Of a stretch of 64,000 nucleotides of DNA, positions 1-9,171 are shown piece after piece. The notes beneath the pieces are model-generated. The model was not told where the DNA came from and searched no databases. It was given only the letters and a program-made list of their open reading frames with translations. The DNA is from Arthrobacter alkaliphilus (GTDB lineage: Bacteria; Actinomycetota; Actinomycetes; Actinomycetales; Micrococcaceae): positions 89,019 to 153,018 of the forward strand of contig NZ_JAKEEC010000006.1 of assembly GCF_021483235.1 (NCBI RefSeq), written 5' to 3'. Position numbers and translations under genes: made by a program. Within the stretch, counting starts at the first letter, position 1. The number at the start of each line of letters is the position of its first letter.

Positions 1-255
1 TCCAAGTCAAGCGACTCCTGCTTCTCGGCCCAGGTCGATGCCCTGTTGAGCACCGAGGCTTCGGCCGGCCTCGCGGTGACGGCCGTTATGGTCGACCCAG
101 ATTCTTCCAGGAACACGATCCTCGATTCCGGAACTGACTCCCAAGTCCTCGCTGACAGGGCTGTCAACGCGTTGCGGGCCACACCCACGGTCGGTTACCA
201 GCCGGCACCCTCACCACTTGCATCACCCAACAACGTACCGTCGGCCACCCCTTAG
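1..255 (+). CDS. 3' end of an ORF, possibly a sugar-kinase remnant (partial)
   Basis: The frame is open from the window edge to a TAG at 253-255, giving 84 residues with no visible start; a TTG at 46 has no good ribosome binding site. A stretch reading GLAVTAV, then NTILDSG, resembles the strand region of PfkB/ribokinase-type sugar kinases, which would suit the glycosidase and LacI genes downstream. However, the expected C-terminal GAGDAF ATP-binding motif is missing and the tail is Pro/Ser-rich, so this would be a truncated or frameshifted copy. The gene starts outside the window and identification is weak. The next gene begins 25 bp later on the same strand. Confidence 0.3.
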   Translation, partial: SKSSDSCFSAQVDALLSTEASAGLAVTAVMVDPDSSRNTILDSGTDSQVLADRAVNALRATPTVGYQPAPSPLASPNNVPSATP

Positions 256-280
256 TGCCGACCCGAAAGGCCTATAACAA

Positions 281-1249
281 ATGTCGTATGTTCTTTCCGA
301 CGCATGGACCTGGGACATGTGGTTCGCCGACGACGGCGATCTATACCACGCCTTCTACCTGAAGGCCTCCCGCGCGCTTGGGGATCCCGATCGCCGCCAC
401 TTCTACGTGACCGTCGGCCATGCCGTCTCCCGGGACTTGCGCACCTGGCACGAGGCAGCCGATGCGCTGATCGCGTCGGACCAGCCTGCTTTCGATGACT
501 ACACGACGTGGACCGGATCCATTGTCAGGGACCCTCAGGGCATGTGGCGCATGTTCTACACCGGAACTACCCGCGCTGAAAACGCGATCGTCCAACGCGT
601 CGGCGTCGCGAAATCGCCGGACCTCTACAACTGGACCAAGGCCGGCAGCGAGGCCCTGTGCGAAGCCGAACCGCAGTGGTACGAGAAGTTCGACGGCGTC
701 AGCTGGCCTGATGAAGCCTGGCGCGATCCCTGGGTTTTCGCCCACGACGGGCGGTGGCACATGCTCGTCACCGCCCGTTCCAACCACGGTGCACCCGACG
801 ACCGCGGCGTCATCGGTCACGCTACTTCGCCCGACCTTGACACGTGGACCGTTCAGCCTCCGCTCTCGCAGTCGGGCGCGGGTTTCGGGCACCTCGAAGT
901 GCCTCAAATTGCATCAATAGGCGACCGGGACGTGCTTATATTCTCTTCGCTGCACGGCGAGCTGACCGCGGCCCGGCGCGAAGCCGGTGAACGCGGGGGC
1001 GTGTGGTCGGTCCCGGTCGAGTCGCCCACCGGTCCCTACGACATTGCGAAAGCCACGCGCCTGACGGACGAGTCGCTCTATGCCGGCCGATTGTTCCAGG
1101 ACCGCGACGGCGCTTGGTGGCTCTTCGCGTTCAACCACGTTGACGAGAACCGGGCATTCATTGGCTCGCTGTCCGACCCGCTACCCGTAGGTTGGGACGC
1201 AAACGGGCGCTTGCGGGTCACCGACGGTCGCTTCGACCACCTCGGATGA
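281..1249 (+). CDS. GH32-like five-bladed beta-propeller glycosidase
   Basis: This is a 322-residue protein of the GH32/GH43/GH68 beta-fructosidase-like superfamily. The N-terminus reads WTWDMWFADDG, in the position of the WMNDPNG nucleophile segment of invertases. WRDPWVF near residue 150 matches the RDP transition-state-stabilising motif, and LEVPQI near residue 207 is a candidate for the acid/base Glu region. WTGSIV and MFYTG strands are typical blade elements. There is no signal peptide, so it should act in the cytoplasm on imported fructosides or related oligosaccharides. The ATG at 281 follows GAAAGG at a usable distance. A LacI regulator follows in the same direction. Exact substrate cannot be told. 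Confidence 0.75.
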   Translation: MSYVLSDAWTWDMWFADDGDLYHAFYLKASRALGDPDRRHFYVTVGHAVSRDLRTWHEAADALIASDQPAFDDYTTWTGSIVRDPQGMWRMFYTGTTRAENAIVQRVGVAKSPDLYNWTKAGSEALCEAEPQWYEKFDGVSWPDEAWRDPWVFAHDGRWHMLVTARSNHGAPDDRGVIGHATSPDLDTWTVQPPLSQSGAGFGHLEVPQIASIGDRDVLIFSSLHGELTAARREAGERGGVWSVPVESPTGPYDIAKATRLTDESLYAGRLFQDRDGAWWLFAFNHVDENRAFIGSLSDPLPVGWDANGRLRVTDGRFDHLG

Positions 1250-1402
1250 AGAGAAGACGGCCGTGGAAAAGTTCCTGCCATCGAGTTCAGCCGGACTGTC
1301 ACAGATCATCCGGCCGAGTCCAGGGCCGTCGTGCAGCCCTATACGACTATTCCTCGGTAGCGTATTGGTACCAGACCGGCAAACAGGCCGGGCACGCAAG
1401 CC

Positions 1403-1422
1403 GCCGCCCGCTGAAGGGCGGC
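1403..1422 (+). terminator. Hairpin between glycosidase and LacI gene
   Basis: A perfect 7-bp stem, GCCGCCC at 1403-1409 and GGGCGGC at 1416-1422, encloses a 6-nt loop. It lies about 150 bp after the glycosidase stop and is not followed by a T-run, so it may be an intrinsic terminator of weak type or a regulatory hairpin ahead of the LacI gene. The same gap (1250-1502) also holds an 8-bp palindrome TGGTACCA at 1366-1373. Confidence 0.35.
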
Positions 1423-1502
1423 TGCCCCGCTGCCCGGGCGCGGGCTCCGGGACGAATAAACGCACATAGCATCAACGCGAATATAAGGGACGTGGGAGAG
1501 AC

Positions 1503-2546
1503 ATGAGCAACAAGTCAGTGGGAATCCGGGACGTGGCAGCCGCAGCCGGCGTCTCCGTCACGACTGTCTCCCATGTCCTAAACAACACTGTCTACGCCCG
1601 AGTGGGCGCGGAGACGAGAGAACGTGTCCGTGAGGCCGCGCAGCGGTTGGGTTACGGTCCAAACCGCATGGCGCAGGCCCTCCGGACCCAACGATCAGGC
1701 ATGCTCGGATTTGTCAGCGAAGAAATCGCCACGACCCCCCACGCTGGCCGGATCATTCTGGGTGCAGAGGAAACAGCGCGCCGCCGCGGCTACAACCTGA
1801 TGATCATCAATACTTCGAGCACCGCCACCTATGAGTCGCGAACGGCTGACATCGCGGCCCTGCTGGAGCGCCAGGTGGATGGCGTCCTGTACGCCACGAT
1901 GTACCACCGCCAACTTGCCGTCCCGGACAATCTGAACGGCATTCCCGCAATCCTCGTGGACTCAGAAGACACCAACCACTCAATCTCCTCAGTGATCCCC
2001 GACGAAATGGGAGGAGCAACCGCGGCCGTCAGGACCCTGATCGAAGCCGGACACCAGCGGATCGGCATGATCAACAACACCGACGACGTACCGGCCACCC
2101 ATTCCCGGCTGCGGGCCTTCAAGGACACGCTTTCCGACTCAGGACTGGCGTTCGACGCCGATCTCGTCGAGGCTGAACTGTCAGAAGTGGCTGGCGGCTA
2201 TCAGGCCGCGCTACGGCTCCTGGCACGGAGGGACCGGCCGACGGCCGTCTTCTGCTACAACGACCGCATGGCCATGGGCGCCTACCGGGCAGCCGCGGAA
2301 CTCGGCCTGAAAATTCCCCGGGACCTTTCAGTGGTCGGCTTCGACAACCAGGAACTCATCGCGGAAAACCTGCATCCCGCCCTAACCACGGTCTCGCTCC
2401 CCCATTACGAAATGGGCGCGTGGGCAACCGAGAACCTCATCGACGCCATAGAAGGCAAGACGGACCTGAGCCTGTTCGCACTCCACCCGACCCTCCTGGC
2501 ATGCCCGCTCGTGGTCAGGGATTCGGTGAAACCCCCAGTCTCCTAA
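1503..2546 (+). CDS. LacI-family transcriptional regulator
   Basis: A full-length 347-residue LacI/GalR repressor. Residues 7-30 form the helix-turn-helix, with VAAAAGVSVTTVSHVLNN as the recognition segment, followed by the hinge helix (GPNRMAQALRT) and a periplasmic-binding-protein-like effector domain with the usual DGVLYAT, AMGAYRAAAELGLKIPRD and VVGFDNQE signatures. The ATG at 1503 is preceded by GGGAGAG. Its position directly behind the GH32-like glycosidase on the same strand suggests it controls that sugar-use operon, probably sensing the sugar released. No clear LacI operator was recognised in the 250-bp gap upstream. Confidence 0.9.
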   Translation: MSNKSVGIRDVAAAAGVSVTTVSHVLNNTVYARVGAETRERVREAAQRLGYGPNRMAQALRTQRSGMLGFVSEEIATTPHAGRIILGAEETARRRGYNLMIINTSSTATYESRTADIAALLERQVDGVLYATMYHRQLAVPDNLNGIPAILVDSEDTNHSISSVIPDEMGGATAAVRTLIEAGHQRIGMINNTDDVPATHSRLRAFKDTLSDSGLAFDADLVEAELSEVAGGYQAALRLLARRDRPTAVFCYNDRMAMGAYRAAAELGLKIPRDLSVVGFDNQELIAENLHPALTTVSLPHYEMGAWATENLIDAIEGKTDLSLFALHPTLLACPLVVRDSVKPPVS

Positions 2547-2576
2547 TAGGGACGAACCACAACACAAACGAGAGCG

Positions 2577-3011
2577 TCACTCGTTCCCTGCGTTCTCCAG
2601 CAGCGCCCCGTACACCTCATCGGCGACCGGCTCGAGCCACTCATTACTGACGTTGTTGCCTGGGGTGATGAAGGCGACGTGGGAGAACCACGAGTCCGCC
2701 TTCGCCCCATGCCAATGTTTCGTCCCGGCCGGCACACGGATCACCGTTCCCGGCTCCATGCTGACGGGGGCTTCGCCGTCGGCCTGGTACCAGCCGCTGC
2801 CCGCAGTGCACAGCAGGATCTGGTCGCCTCCGCCGTCAGCGCCGTGGTGAATGTGCCAGTTGTTCCGGCAGCCAGGCTCGAAAGAGACGTTGCTGACCGG
2901 AACGCTCCCCGGGGCGAGCGGAGCCAAATAGCTCTGGCCAATGAAGTACTGCGCGTAGGCGTCGTTCGGCGCCCCGAGCGGGAAAATCTGGTCGAATTCG
3001 TTGTTCGCCAT
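2577..3011 (-). CDS. Cupin-domain protein (mandelonitrile-lyase-like / YhhW-like)
   Basis: A 144-residue single-domain cupin. Metal ligands are visible as HIHH near residue 53 and a later Gln/Glu and His in the second cupin motif (PAGTKHWHG). The family includes small metal-dependent oxygenases, isomerases and (R)-mandelonitrile-lyase-like proteins; the specific reaction is not evident. Start ATG at 3011 has a strong GGAGG site 9 bp upstream. It is 22 bp behind the aldo-keto reductase on the same strand and is likely cotranscribed with it. Confidence 0.8.
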   Translation of the reverse strand: MANNEFDQIFPLGAPNDAYAQYFIGQSYLAPLAPGSVPVSNVSFEPGCRNNWHIHHGADGGGDQILLCTAGSGWYQADGEAPVSMEPGTVIRVPAGTKHWHGAKADSWFSHVAFITPGNNVSNEWLEPVADEVYGALLENAGNE

Positions 3012-3033
3012 TGTGTTTTACCTCCGGCTGCAA

Positions 3034-4393
<1,360 letters not shown>

Positions 4394-4491
4394 GTAGGCA
4401 ACGTTATTTCGGCCATCGCTCCGGAGGGAGGCCCTACTGGTACACCCATCGCATATTCTGGGATCAGCCGTACCCGATCCTGAAGGAAGCC

Positions 4492-5550
4492 ATGCCCGAG
4501 CCCTCCCGTCCCCTACAGAAGCTTGGATTCCTCACTATCGGCCTGTTCGACCCGGCGGATCCCGCCATGGGCCACGAATCCACTTTGCAGATCATCGAAC
4601 TTGGCGAACAGCTTGGATTCGACAGCGCCTGGCTACGCCACCGCCACCTGCAGTTCGGAATCTCCTCCCCCATCGCCATGATGGCCGCCGCCAGCCAGCG
4701 CACCTCACGGATCGAGCTTGGAACCGCGGTAACCCCGCTGGGCTGGGAAAACCCCTTGCGCTTGGCCGAGGACCTGGCCACCGTGGATCTGCTCGCCAAG
4801 GGACGCATCAATCCGGGGCTCAGCGTGGGTGAACCCATGCACTACGACACAGTGAAGCACGAGTTGTACCCGGACTCGTCCGAGTTGGAGGATTTCAGCT
4901 ACGGCCGCCTGAATCGATTTGCCCGCCTGGTCGCAGGGGAAAAGGTGCGGGACTTTTCCGGCAAGCAGGGTGTGGTCGAGGAATTCTCCAACCGCGTCGA
5001 GCCGCACTCTGCCGGGCTCCGGGACCGCCTTTGGTACGGGGCGGCCAGCGGGAAGTCAGCCGTCTGGGCCGGGGCAAACGGTTTCAACCTGCTCTCAAGC
5101 AGCGTGGTCTTTCCCGAAGCGGATCAGCAACCGGATTTTGCCCGCATTCAGCAGTCGCAGATTCGTGCCTTCCGTGAAGCCGCTCAAACGTCAGCCCCGG
5201 CCCATGGATCTGCCCGTGTGTCGCAGGGCTTGGTGGTGATCCCAACCGATTCGGCGTCGCCGGGTCAGCGGGAGAAATACCAGCGGTACGTTGATGAGCG
5301 CACTCCCCGCACACGAGCGCCCCAAGGGCCAAAGGGCATGCTGTTCGCCCCGGACCTCATCGGCACCAGCGAACAGATCGCAGAGCAGCTCTACGCACAC
5401 GCGGGATTTCAGGAAGTCGACGAAGTGGCGTTCGCACTGCCCTTCAGCTTCGACCAGGAGGACTACGTCCAGATCCTCACGGACATCGCCGACAAACTCG
5501 GTCCCGCCCTGGGATGGACTCCGGCTGAAGTCCCGCGCGACCCGCAGTAG
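4492..5550 (+). CDS. LLM-class flavin-dependent oxidoreductase
   Basis: A 352-residue luciferase-like monooxygenase. The TIM-barrel N-terminus reads KLGFLTIGLFD, followed by GEQLGFDSAWLRHRH and the IELGTAVTPLGWENPLRLAEDLATVDLL segment typical of bacterial luciferase-like F420/FMN enzymes. A C-terminal GTSEQIAEQL closes the barrel. Start at ATG 4492 follows GAAGGAAG; an upstream in-frame start lacks such a site. It is a single-gene unit between divergently and convergently placed genes. Such enzymes oxidise alkanesulfonates, nitriloacetate, or other small molecules; the substrate is not apparent. Confidence 0.85.
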   Translation: MPEPSRPLQKLGFLTIGLFDPADPAMGHESTLQIIELGEQLGFDSAWLRHRHLQFGISSPIAMMAAASQRTSRIELGTAVTPLGWENPLRLAEDLATVDLLAKGRINPGLSVGEPMHYDTVKHELYPDSSELEDFSYGRLNRFARLVAGEKVRDFSGKQGVVEEFSNRVEPHSAGLRDRLWYGAASGKSAVWAGANGFNLLSSSVVFPEADQQPDFARIQQSQIRAFREAAQTSAPAHGSARVSQGLVVIPTDSASPGQREKYQRYVDERTPRTRAPQGPKGMLFAPDLIGTSEQIAEQLYAHAGFQEVDEVAFALPFSFDQEDYVQILTDIADKLGPALGWTPAEVPRDPQ

Positions 5551-5575
5551 GCGCTTAAACCGTGCGAAACGTCGG

Positions 5576-6355
5576 TTAGCCCCGACGGGCGACATCCCGG
5601 CTCAGAATAGCCGGCCAGGTTGCGACATCTTCCGGGTGGTGGGCGACCGTCAGCGTTGCCTGCGGGAGCAGGGCGGCAAGGGATTCCGCAGTTGACAGCG
5701 GATGTCCCGGATCATCGATCCACGCCAGGATTGTTGTCGGTACCTCGATTCGCGCGATGGCCTCGGGAGCAGGCAGATCGCTGAGTGCCGCGCCTCGAAA
5801 CAATGACGGCAAGAGGGCGTCGGCGACGTCGGGCACCGTCTCCGGCGCACCGATGGTGGCGGGCGGCGGCGTTGCCTGGCGGGTAGTCGCGAGGAATGCC
5901 TCAACCCCGGCAGATTCGATAACCTCCGCGGCAGCCCGGTAATTTCCAGCCTGTGCAGCCCGGGTTTCCCACGCCGTGGGTGGCACCATGAGCGTGAGCC
6001 CGGTAAAGCGGTCCGGCTCGCGGGCAGCGGCATGCAAAAGTGTGCCTGCACCCATCGAGGGACCGACCCCGTGGACAGGTTCATCTGGGAACCAGTGGTC
6101 GAGCAGCCGCAGGAGGTCCTCGGCAAGGTTTTGCCATTGATAGTCTTCGGGGACTTTCCGCCCCGTCGACCGGCCATGGCCTCGTGCGTCGTACCGCAGC
6201 AGCCGGGTTCCACTAAGCCCTCGACCGAGGTCGAGGTTGAGCACCCGGTCGCGCGCCCGGCTCGAGGTAAGGCCATGCAGCTGGACAACCGGGTGCCCAC
6301 CTTCGTCACTCAAAGCAACCGCAAGCTCGGCTCCAGGAACCGCGAAAGTTGGCAT
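5576..6355 (-). CDS. Alpha/beta-hydrolase
   Basis: A 259-residue alpha/beta-hydrolase. The oxyanion region VVQLHGLTSS, the RYDARGHGRS strand, the nucleophile elbow GPSMGAG (Ser near residue 102), an acid in AWIDDPGHPLS and the final His in VAHHPEDV form a full catalytic triad. The start ATG at 6353-6355 is preferred because AGGAG lies 4 bp upstream; a TTG one codon earlier sits too close to it. It is convergent with the luciferase-like gene and divergent from the condensation/GNAT fusion gene. Probably an esterase or lactone hydrolase. Confidence 0.85.
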   Translation of the reverse strand: MPTFAVPGAELAVALSDEGGHPVVQLHGLTSSRARDRVLNLDLGRGLSGTRLLRYDARGHGRSTGRKVPEDYQWQNLAEDLLRLLDHWFPDEPVHGVGPSMGAGTLLHAAAREPDRFTGLTLMVPPTAWETRAAQAGNYRAAAEVIESAGVEAFLATTRQATPPPATIGAPETVPDVADALLPSLFRGAALSDLPAPEAIARIEVPTTILAWIDDPGHPLSTAESLAALLPQATLTVAHHPEDVATWPAILSRDVARRG

Positions 6356-6440
6356 CAAGCTCCTCGTTTGGTGACGGGCCGCGTTAACCTTGAGGGTCGG
6401 CGTCGAGCATTCAGGCTATCCGGGACGATACGATACTGCC

Positions 6441-8207
6441 ATGCGGCTGACCAACGTCACGCACCTGCGCCTACCGTTCGGACGACTTTGGGGCTACGAC
6501 GTCAGTGTGTCTGCGCCCAGCCGACGCCTGCCAGTGTCCTTCGACCAAAGGCTGCATGTGGGGGCGGGCGAACGCCCCGGCTCCTGGATGGCATTGTCTT
6601 TCCGGCTGCCTGCACCAACGCGTCGTGACTCAATAGCCGATGCCTGGCTGGCCGTCATCGCACGCCATGGCACCCTGCGAACAGCATTCGTGCCCGGAGC
6701 GGACGGTGAACCTGAGCTTCACGAAATCGGGATCGGTCCCGGAACGTGGGTTGAGCACCAGATCTCGCCCGGCCAGGCCGTCAATGACGCGGTGCGGGAC
6801 ATTCTCGATACCGCATGTTCGCCCTACGCACGGCCCTCCCACCGGCTGTGCCTACTGGAGACGGCTGCCGGACTCACCGTGGTGATTGCGGCCGACCACG
6901 CCCACGTCGATATGTGGTCCATGCTCGTGATCGCGCGCGACCTGCTGTCGGCGCTCGGTGCCCGGAAGGCGGGCCACGAACCGTTAGCCCTGCCAGTGCC
7001 GGCATTCGAAGAACACACGCAAGCGCTGCTGGATCGCGAAGCCGCGCCGGACCACATCCGTCAACGCTGGAAGGACATCATCGGCGACAGCGGCGGCGTC
7101 ATGCCGCAGTTCCCGCTGCCCCTCGGCGCGCCCGCTCCACAGCGCGAGCGCGTAGAAGTGCGCGATGTATTCGATCTTGACGACGGTGCCGCGTTTGCCG
7201 CGCAGGCCCGCGACGACGGCGTCTCCACGCTCGCGCTCGCTGTTGCCGCAATGACTGCGGTCACCCGCGAGTTGGCGGGAACCCCGCTGCGGGCGGTCTT
7301 TCCCGTGCACAGCCGCTTTGAGGACAAATGGCATGACTCAGTCGGCTGGTTCATCACCAATTCGGTACTTGAGTCGGCGGTCGCCGAACCGCGCGCCGCA
7401 GCGGCGGCGGTAAAAGAAGCCGTGCAGCTTGGCTCGTGGCCGCTCGCCGACGTCCTGGATCCATGGGGCGGCATGCCGGTGGCTCCCGGCATGTTCGCGA
7501 TCTCCTGGCTGGACCTGCGCAGGCTGCCGGTGCGGATCGATTCCGTCGGACTCGACGCGCAATATGTGAGCGCAGCTATCGACACCGACGGCGTGATGCT
7601 CTGGTTCATTCTGGACGAGTCCGGTCTTCACTTGAGATGCCGTTATCCCGACACCCTTGAAGCTCGAGCCAACGTCGGCGGATGGCTGGATCTGCTGGTC
7701 GCCCGTTTGCAGGCAGATGCCCGATCCTCGGTTCGAGGACTGCTTCGGGTAGCGGGCCGGACCTTCAGGTTGGAACGGGCGACTCGCGCTGACGTTGAGG
7801 CGATCGCCAGGCTCCTGTCCGATGACCAATTCGGTCCCGATCGTGAGTGCGTCGAGCTCGAAAGATACGAGGCGGCCTATGACGTGGTTGTTCGCGACAA
7901 GTCCAACTATCTGGGGGTTGTCCGCAATGGTGCCGACCGCATCGTTGCCACGATGCAGTTGACCATCATTCCGGGACTTTCCAGGGGTGGTTCTTCTCGA
8001 CTACAGATCGAGGGGCTGCGGGTTGCGGCCACGGAACGTTCACGCGGGTTGGGCACCGCGATGCTTGAGTGGGCACACGATTTCGGGCGTGCGCGCGGCG
8101 CGCAATTGGCACAGGTGACCACTGACGAAACACGGGAACGGGCCCGGGCCTTCTACACCCGACTTGGATATCAGACGGCCCATGTCGGGCTGAAACGGCG
8201 CATTTAA
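6441..8207 (+). CDS. Condensation-domain-like protein fused to GNAT acetyltransferase
   Basis: A 588-residue two-domain protein. Residues 1-~440 look like an NRPS condensation / CoA-dependent acyltransferase fold: the segment AADHAHVDMWSM near residue 155 stands in for the HHxxxDG motif, with HSRFEDKWHDSVGWFITN and a late DFGWG-like region. Residues ~450-588 are a GNAT N-acetyltransferase with the pantetheine-binding segment ATERSRGLGTAMLEWA and a closing FYTRLGY. No adenylation or carrier domain is present. ATG 6441 has no clear Shine-Dalgarno, but TACGAT 7 bp upstream could be a -10 box for a leaderless message; a TTG at 6390 is less likely. Possible role in amide or ester formation on a small metabolite. 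Confidence 0.75.
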   Translation: MRLTNVTHLRLPFGRLWGYDVSVSAPSRRLPVSFDQRLHVGAGERPGSWMALSFRLPAPTRRDSIADAWLAVIARHGTLRTAFVPGADGEPELHEIGIGPGTWVEHQISPGQAVNDAVRDILDTACSPYARPSHRLCLLETAAGLTVVIAADHAHVDMWSMLVIARDLLSALGARKAGHEPLALPVPAFEEHTQALLDREAAPDHIRQRWKDIIGDSGGVMPQFPLPLGAPAPQRERVEVRDVFDLDDGAAFAAQARDDGVSTLALAVAAMTAVTRELAGTPLRAVFPVHSRFEDKWHDSVGWFITNSVLESAVAEPRAAAAAVKEAVQLGSWPLADVLDPWGGMPVAPGMFAISWLDLRRLPVRIDSVGLDAQYVSAAIDTDGVMLWFILDESGLHLRCRYPDTLEARANVGGWLDLLVARLQADARSSVRGLLRVAGRTFRLERATRADVEAIARLLSDDQFGPDRECVELERYEAAYDVVVRDKSNYLGVVRNGADRIVATMQLTIIPGLSRGGSSRLQIEGLRVAATERSRGLGTAMLEWAHDFGRARGAQLAQVTTDETRERARAFYTRLGYQTAHVGLKRRI

Positions 8208-8317
8208 CGTGTCTCCCGTTGACCGGGCTCCTTCCATGCGCCTAAATTGACGGGCAAGATAGCCTATCGTTTCGCTTCAGGGTGGAGCGACCGCTCAGCA
8301 GAAAAGCGAGGACACCC

Positions 8318-8740
8318 GTGCTGCAGTCTCATATCTCTGACGACGGCGTCGCAAGCGACTCCTTGCGGACGCTTACGATCGACGAGCTGCTGCTTGAGAG
8401 CCGTGCCGGGCTTGAGCGCGTTCACCCGGCGGATCTGGAGCGTGAGATGTCAGCCGGCGCCCTTGTTGTTGACACCCGACCGGCCGAACAGAGAGAACGG
8501 GACGGCGATCTTCCAGGAGCAGTCGTCATCGACCGGAACGTGCTCGAGTGGCGGCTCGATCCTTCCAGTCCCCATCACCTCCCGTTCGCCGGCGATCCCA
8601 CTCGGCGGATCGTGATCGTCTGCAATGAGGGCTACAGCTCCAGCCTCGCTGCGCACACACTGCAGCGGCTGGGGCTGCCCCGGGCAACGGACCTCATCGG
8701 CGGGTTCCAAGCCTGGAGAGCGCTAAGCAAGGACCCTTAA
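8318..8740 (+). CDS. Rhodanese-like sulfurtransferase domain protein
   Basis: A 140-residue single rhodanese domain. The fold is shown by LVVDTRPAEQRERDG, GAVVIDRN and the active-site loop VCNEGYSSSLAA, where Cys is the sulfur-carrying residue. GFQAW closes the domain. I take GTG 8318, which has GAGGAC about 8 bp upstream; a GTG at 8282 is an alternative. It is a stand-alone cytoplasmic protein that may carry sulfane sulfur. Its stop codon lies inside the first copy of an 18-bp tandem repeat. Confidence 0.85.
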   Translation: MLQSHISDDGVASDSLRTLTIDELLLESRAGLERVHPADLEREMSAGALVVDTRPAEQRERDGDLPGAVVIDRNVLEWRLDPSSPHHLPFAGDPTRRIVIVCNEGYSSSLAAHTLQRLGLPRATDLIGGFQAWRALSKDP

Positions 8741-8781
8741 TAGGGCAAGGACCCTTAATAGGGCAAGGACCCTTAATAGGG
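8728..8781. repeat. Three tandem copies of an 18-bp unit spanning a stop codon
   Basis: The unit caaggacccttaataggg occurs three times without interruption or mismatch (8728-8745, 8746-8763, 8764-8781). The TAA of the rhodanese gene is in copy one. Each unit contains CCC-TTAATA-GGG, able to form a small hairpin, and the array lies between two convergent genes, so it may act as a bidirectional terminator. Confidence 0.9.
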
Positions 8782-8785
8782 ACTG

Positions 8786-9106
8786 TCATTGGGCGATCGG
8801 CGCGGGGTCCTCGCCGTTGGCAATGGTCTCTATCCAGTCAACAGCAGCGTCGGTCAGTTGGGGTCCCTCAGCCGAGTCACCGGCCCACCACCCGGGTTCC
8901 GTGGCACCGTGTGTGGCAGCAAGGATGTCGGCGCTGACCTGCGGGGTGAGGGGTTCCCCGTTGTGCGCGACCAACCAGTCCCTGGTTTCGGCGGTGACCA
9001 GGGGCCACCACTCATCGATCTTCACGGAATCAGTATCACTTCCGGGGAGGTGGCCGGTAAAGGTGATGGCGTCAGGATGCTCAAGGATCGGGCGCCGGGA
9101 ACCCAC
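8786..9106 (-). CDS. Hypothetical protein
   Basis: A 106-residue (GTG 9106) or ~79-residue (GTG near 9024) acidic protein with no recognised domain. The conserved-looking core is WWPLVTAETRDWLVAHNG and a C-terminal TDAAVDWIETI helix. It resembles short hypothetical proteins of Micrococcales. Neither start has a good ribosome binding site; the shorter start has GGAAG 13 bp upstream. It is convergent with the rhodanese gene. Codon use is like its neighbours, which supports it being real. Confidence 0.5.
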   Translation of the reverse strand: MGSRRPILEHPDAITFTGHLPGSDTDSVKIDEWWPLVTAETRDWLVAHNGEPLTPQVSADILAATHGATEPGWWAGDSAEGPQLTDAAVDWIETIANGEDPAPIAQ

Positions 9107-9171
9107 TCAAAAGGCGGGCGTGCCACGCCGGGAGCCGCCCGCCGTCGTACGCCCGCCAATGTTTCGAGGCG

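Noticed and set aside
1366..1373. TGGTACCA palindrome as LacI operator
   Set aside because: Only 8 bp and without the central CG typical of LacI-family sites; mentioned but not called.
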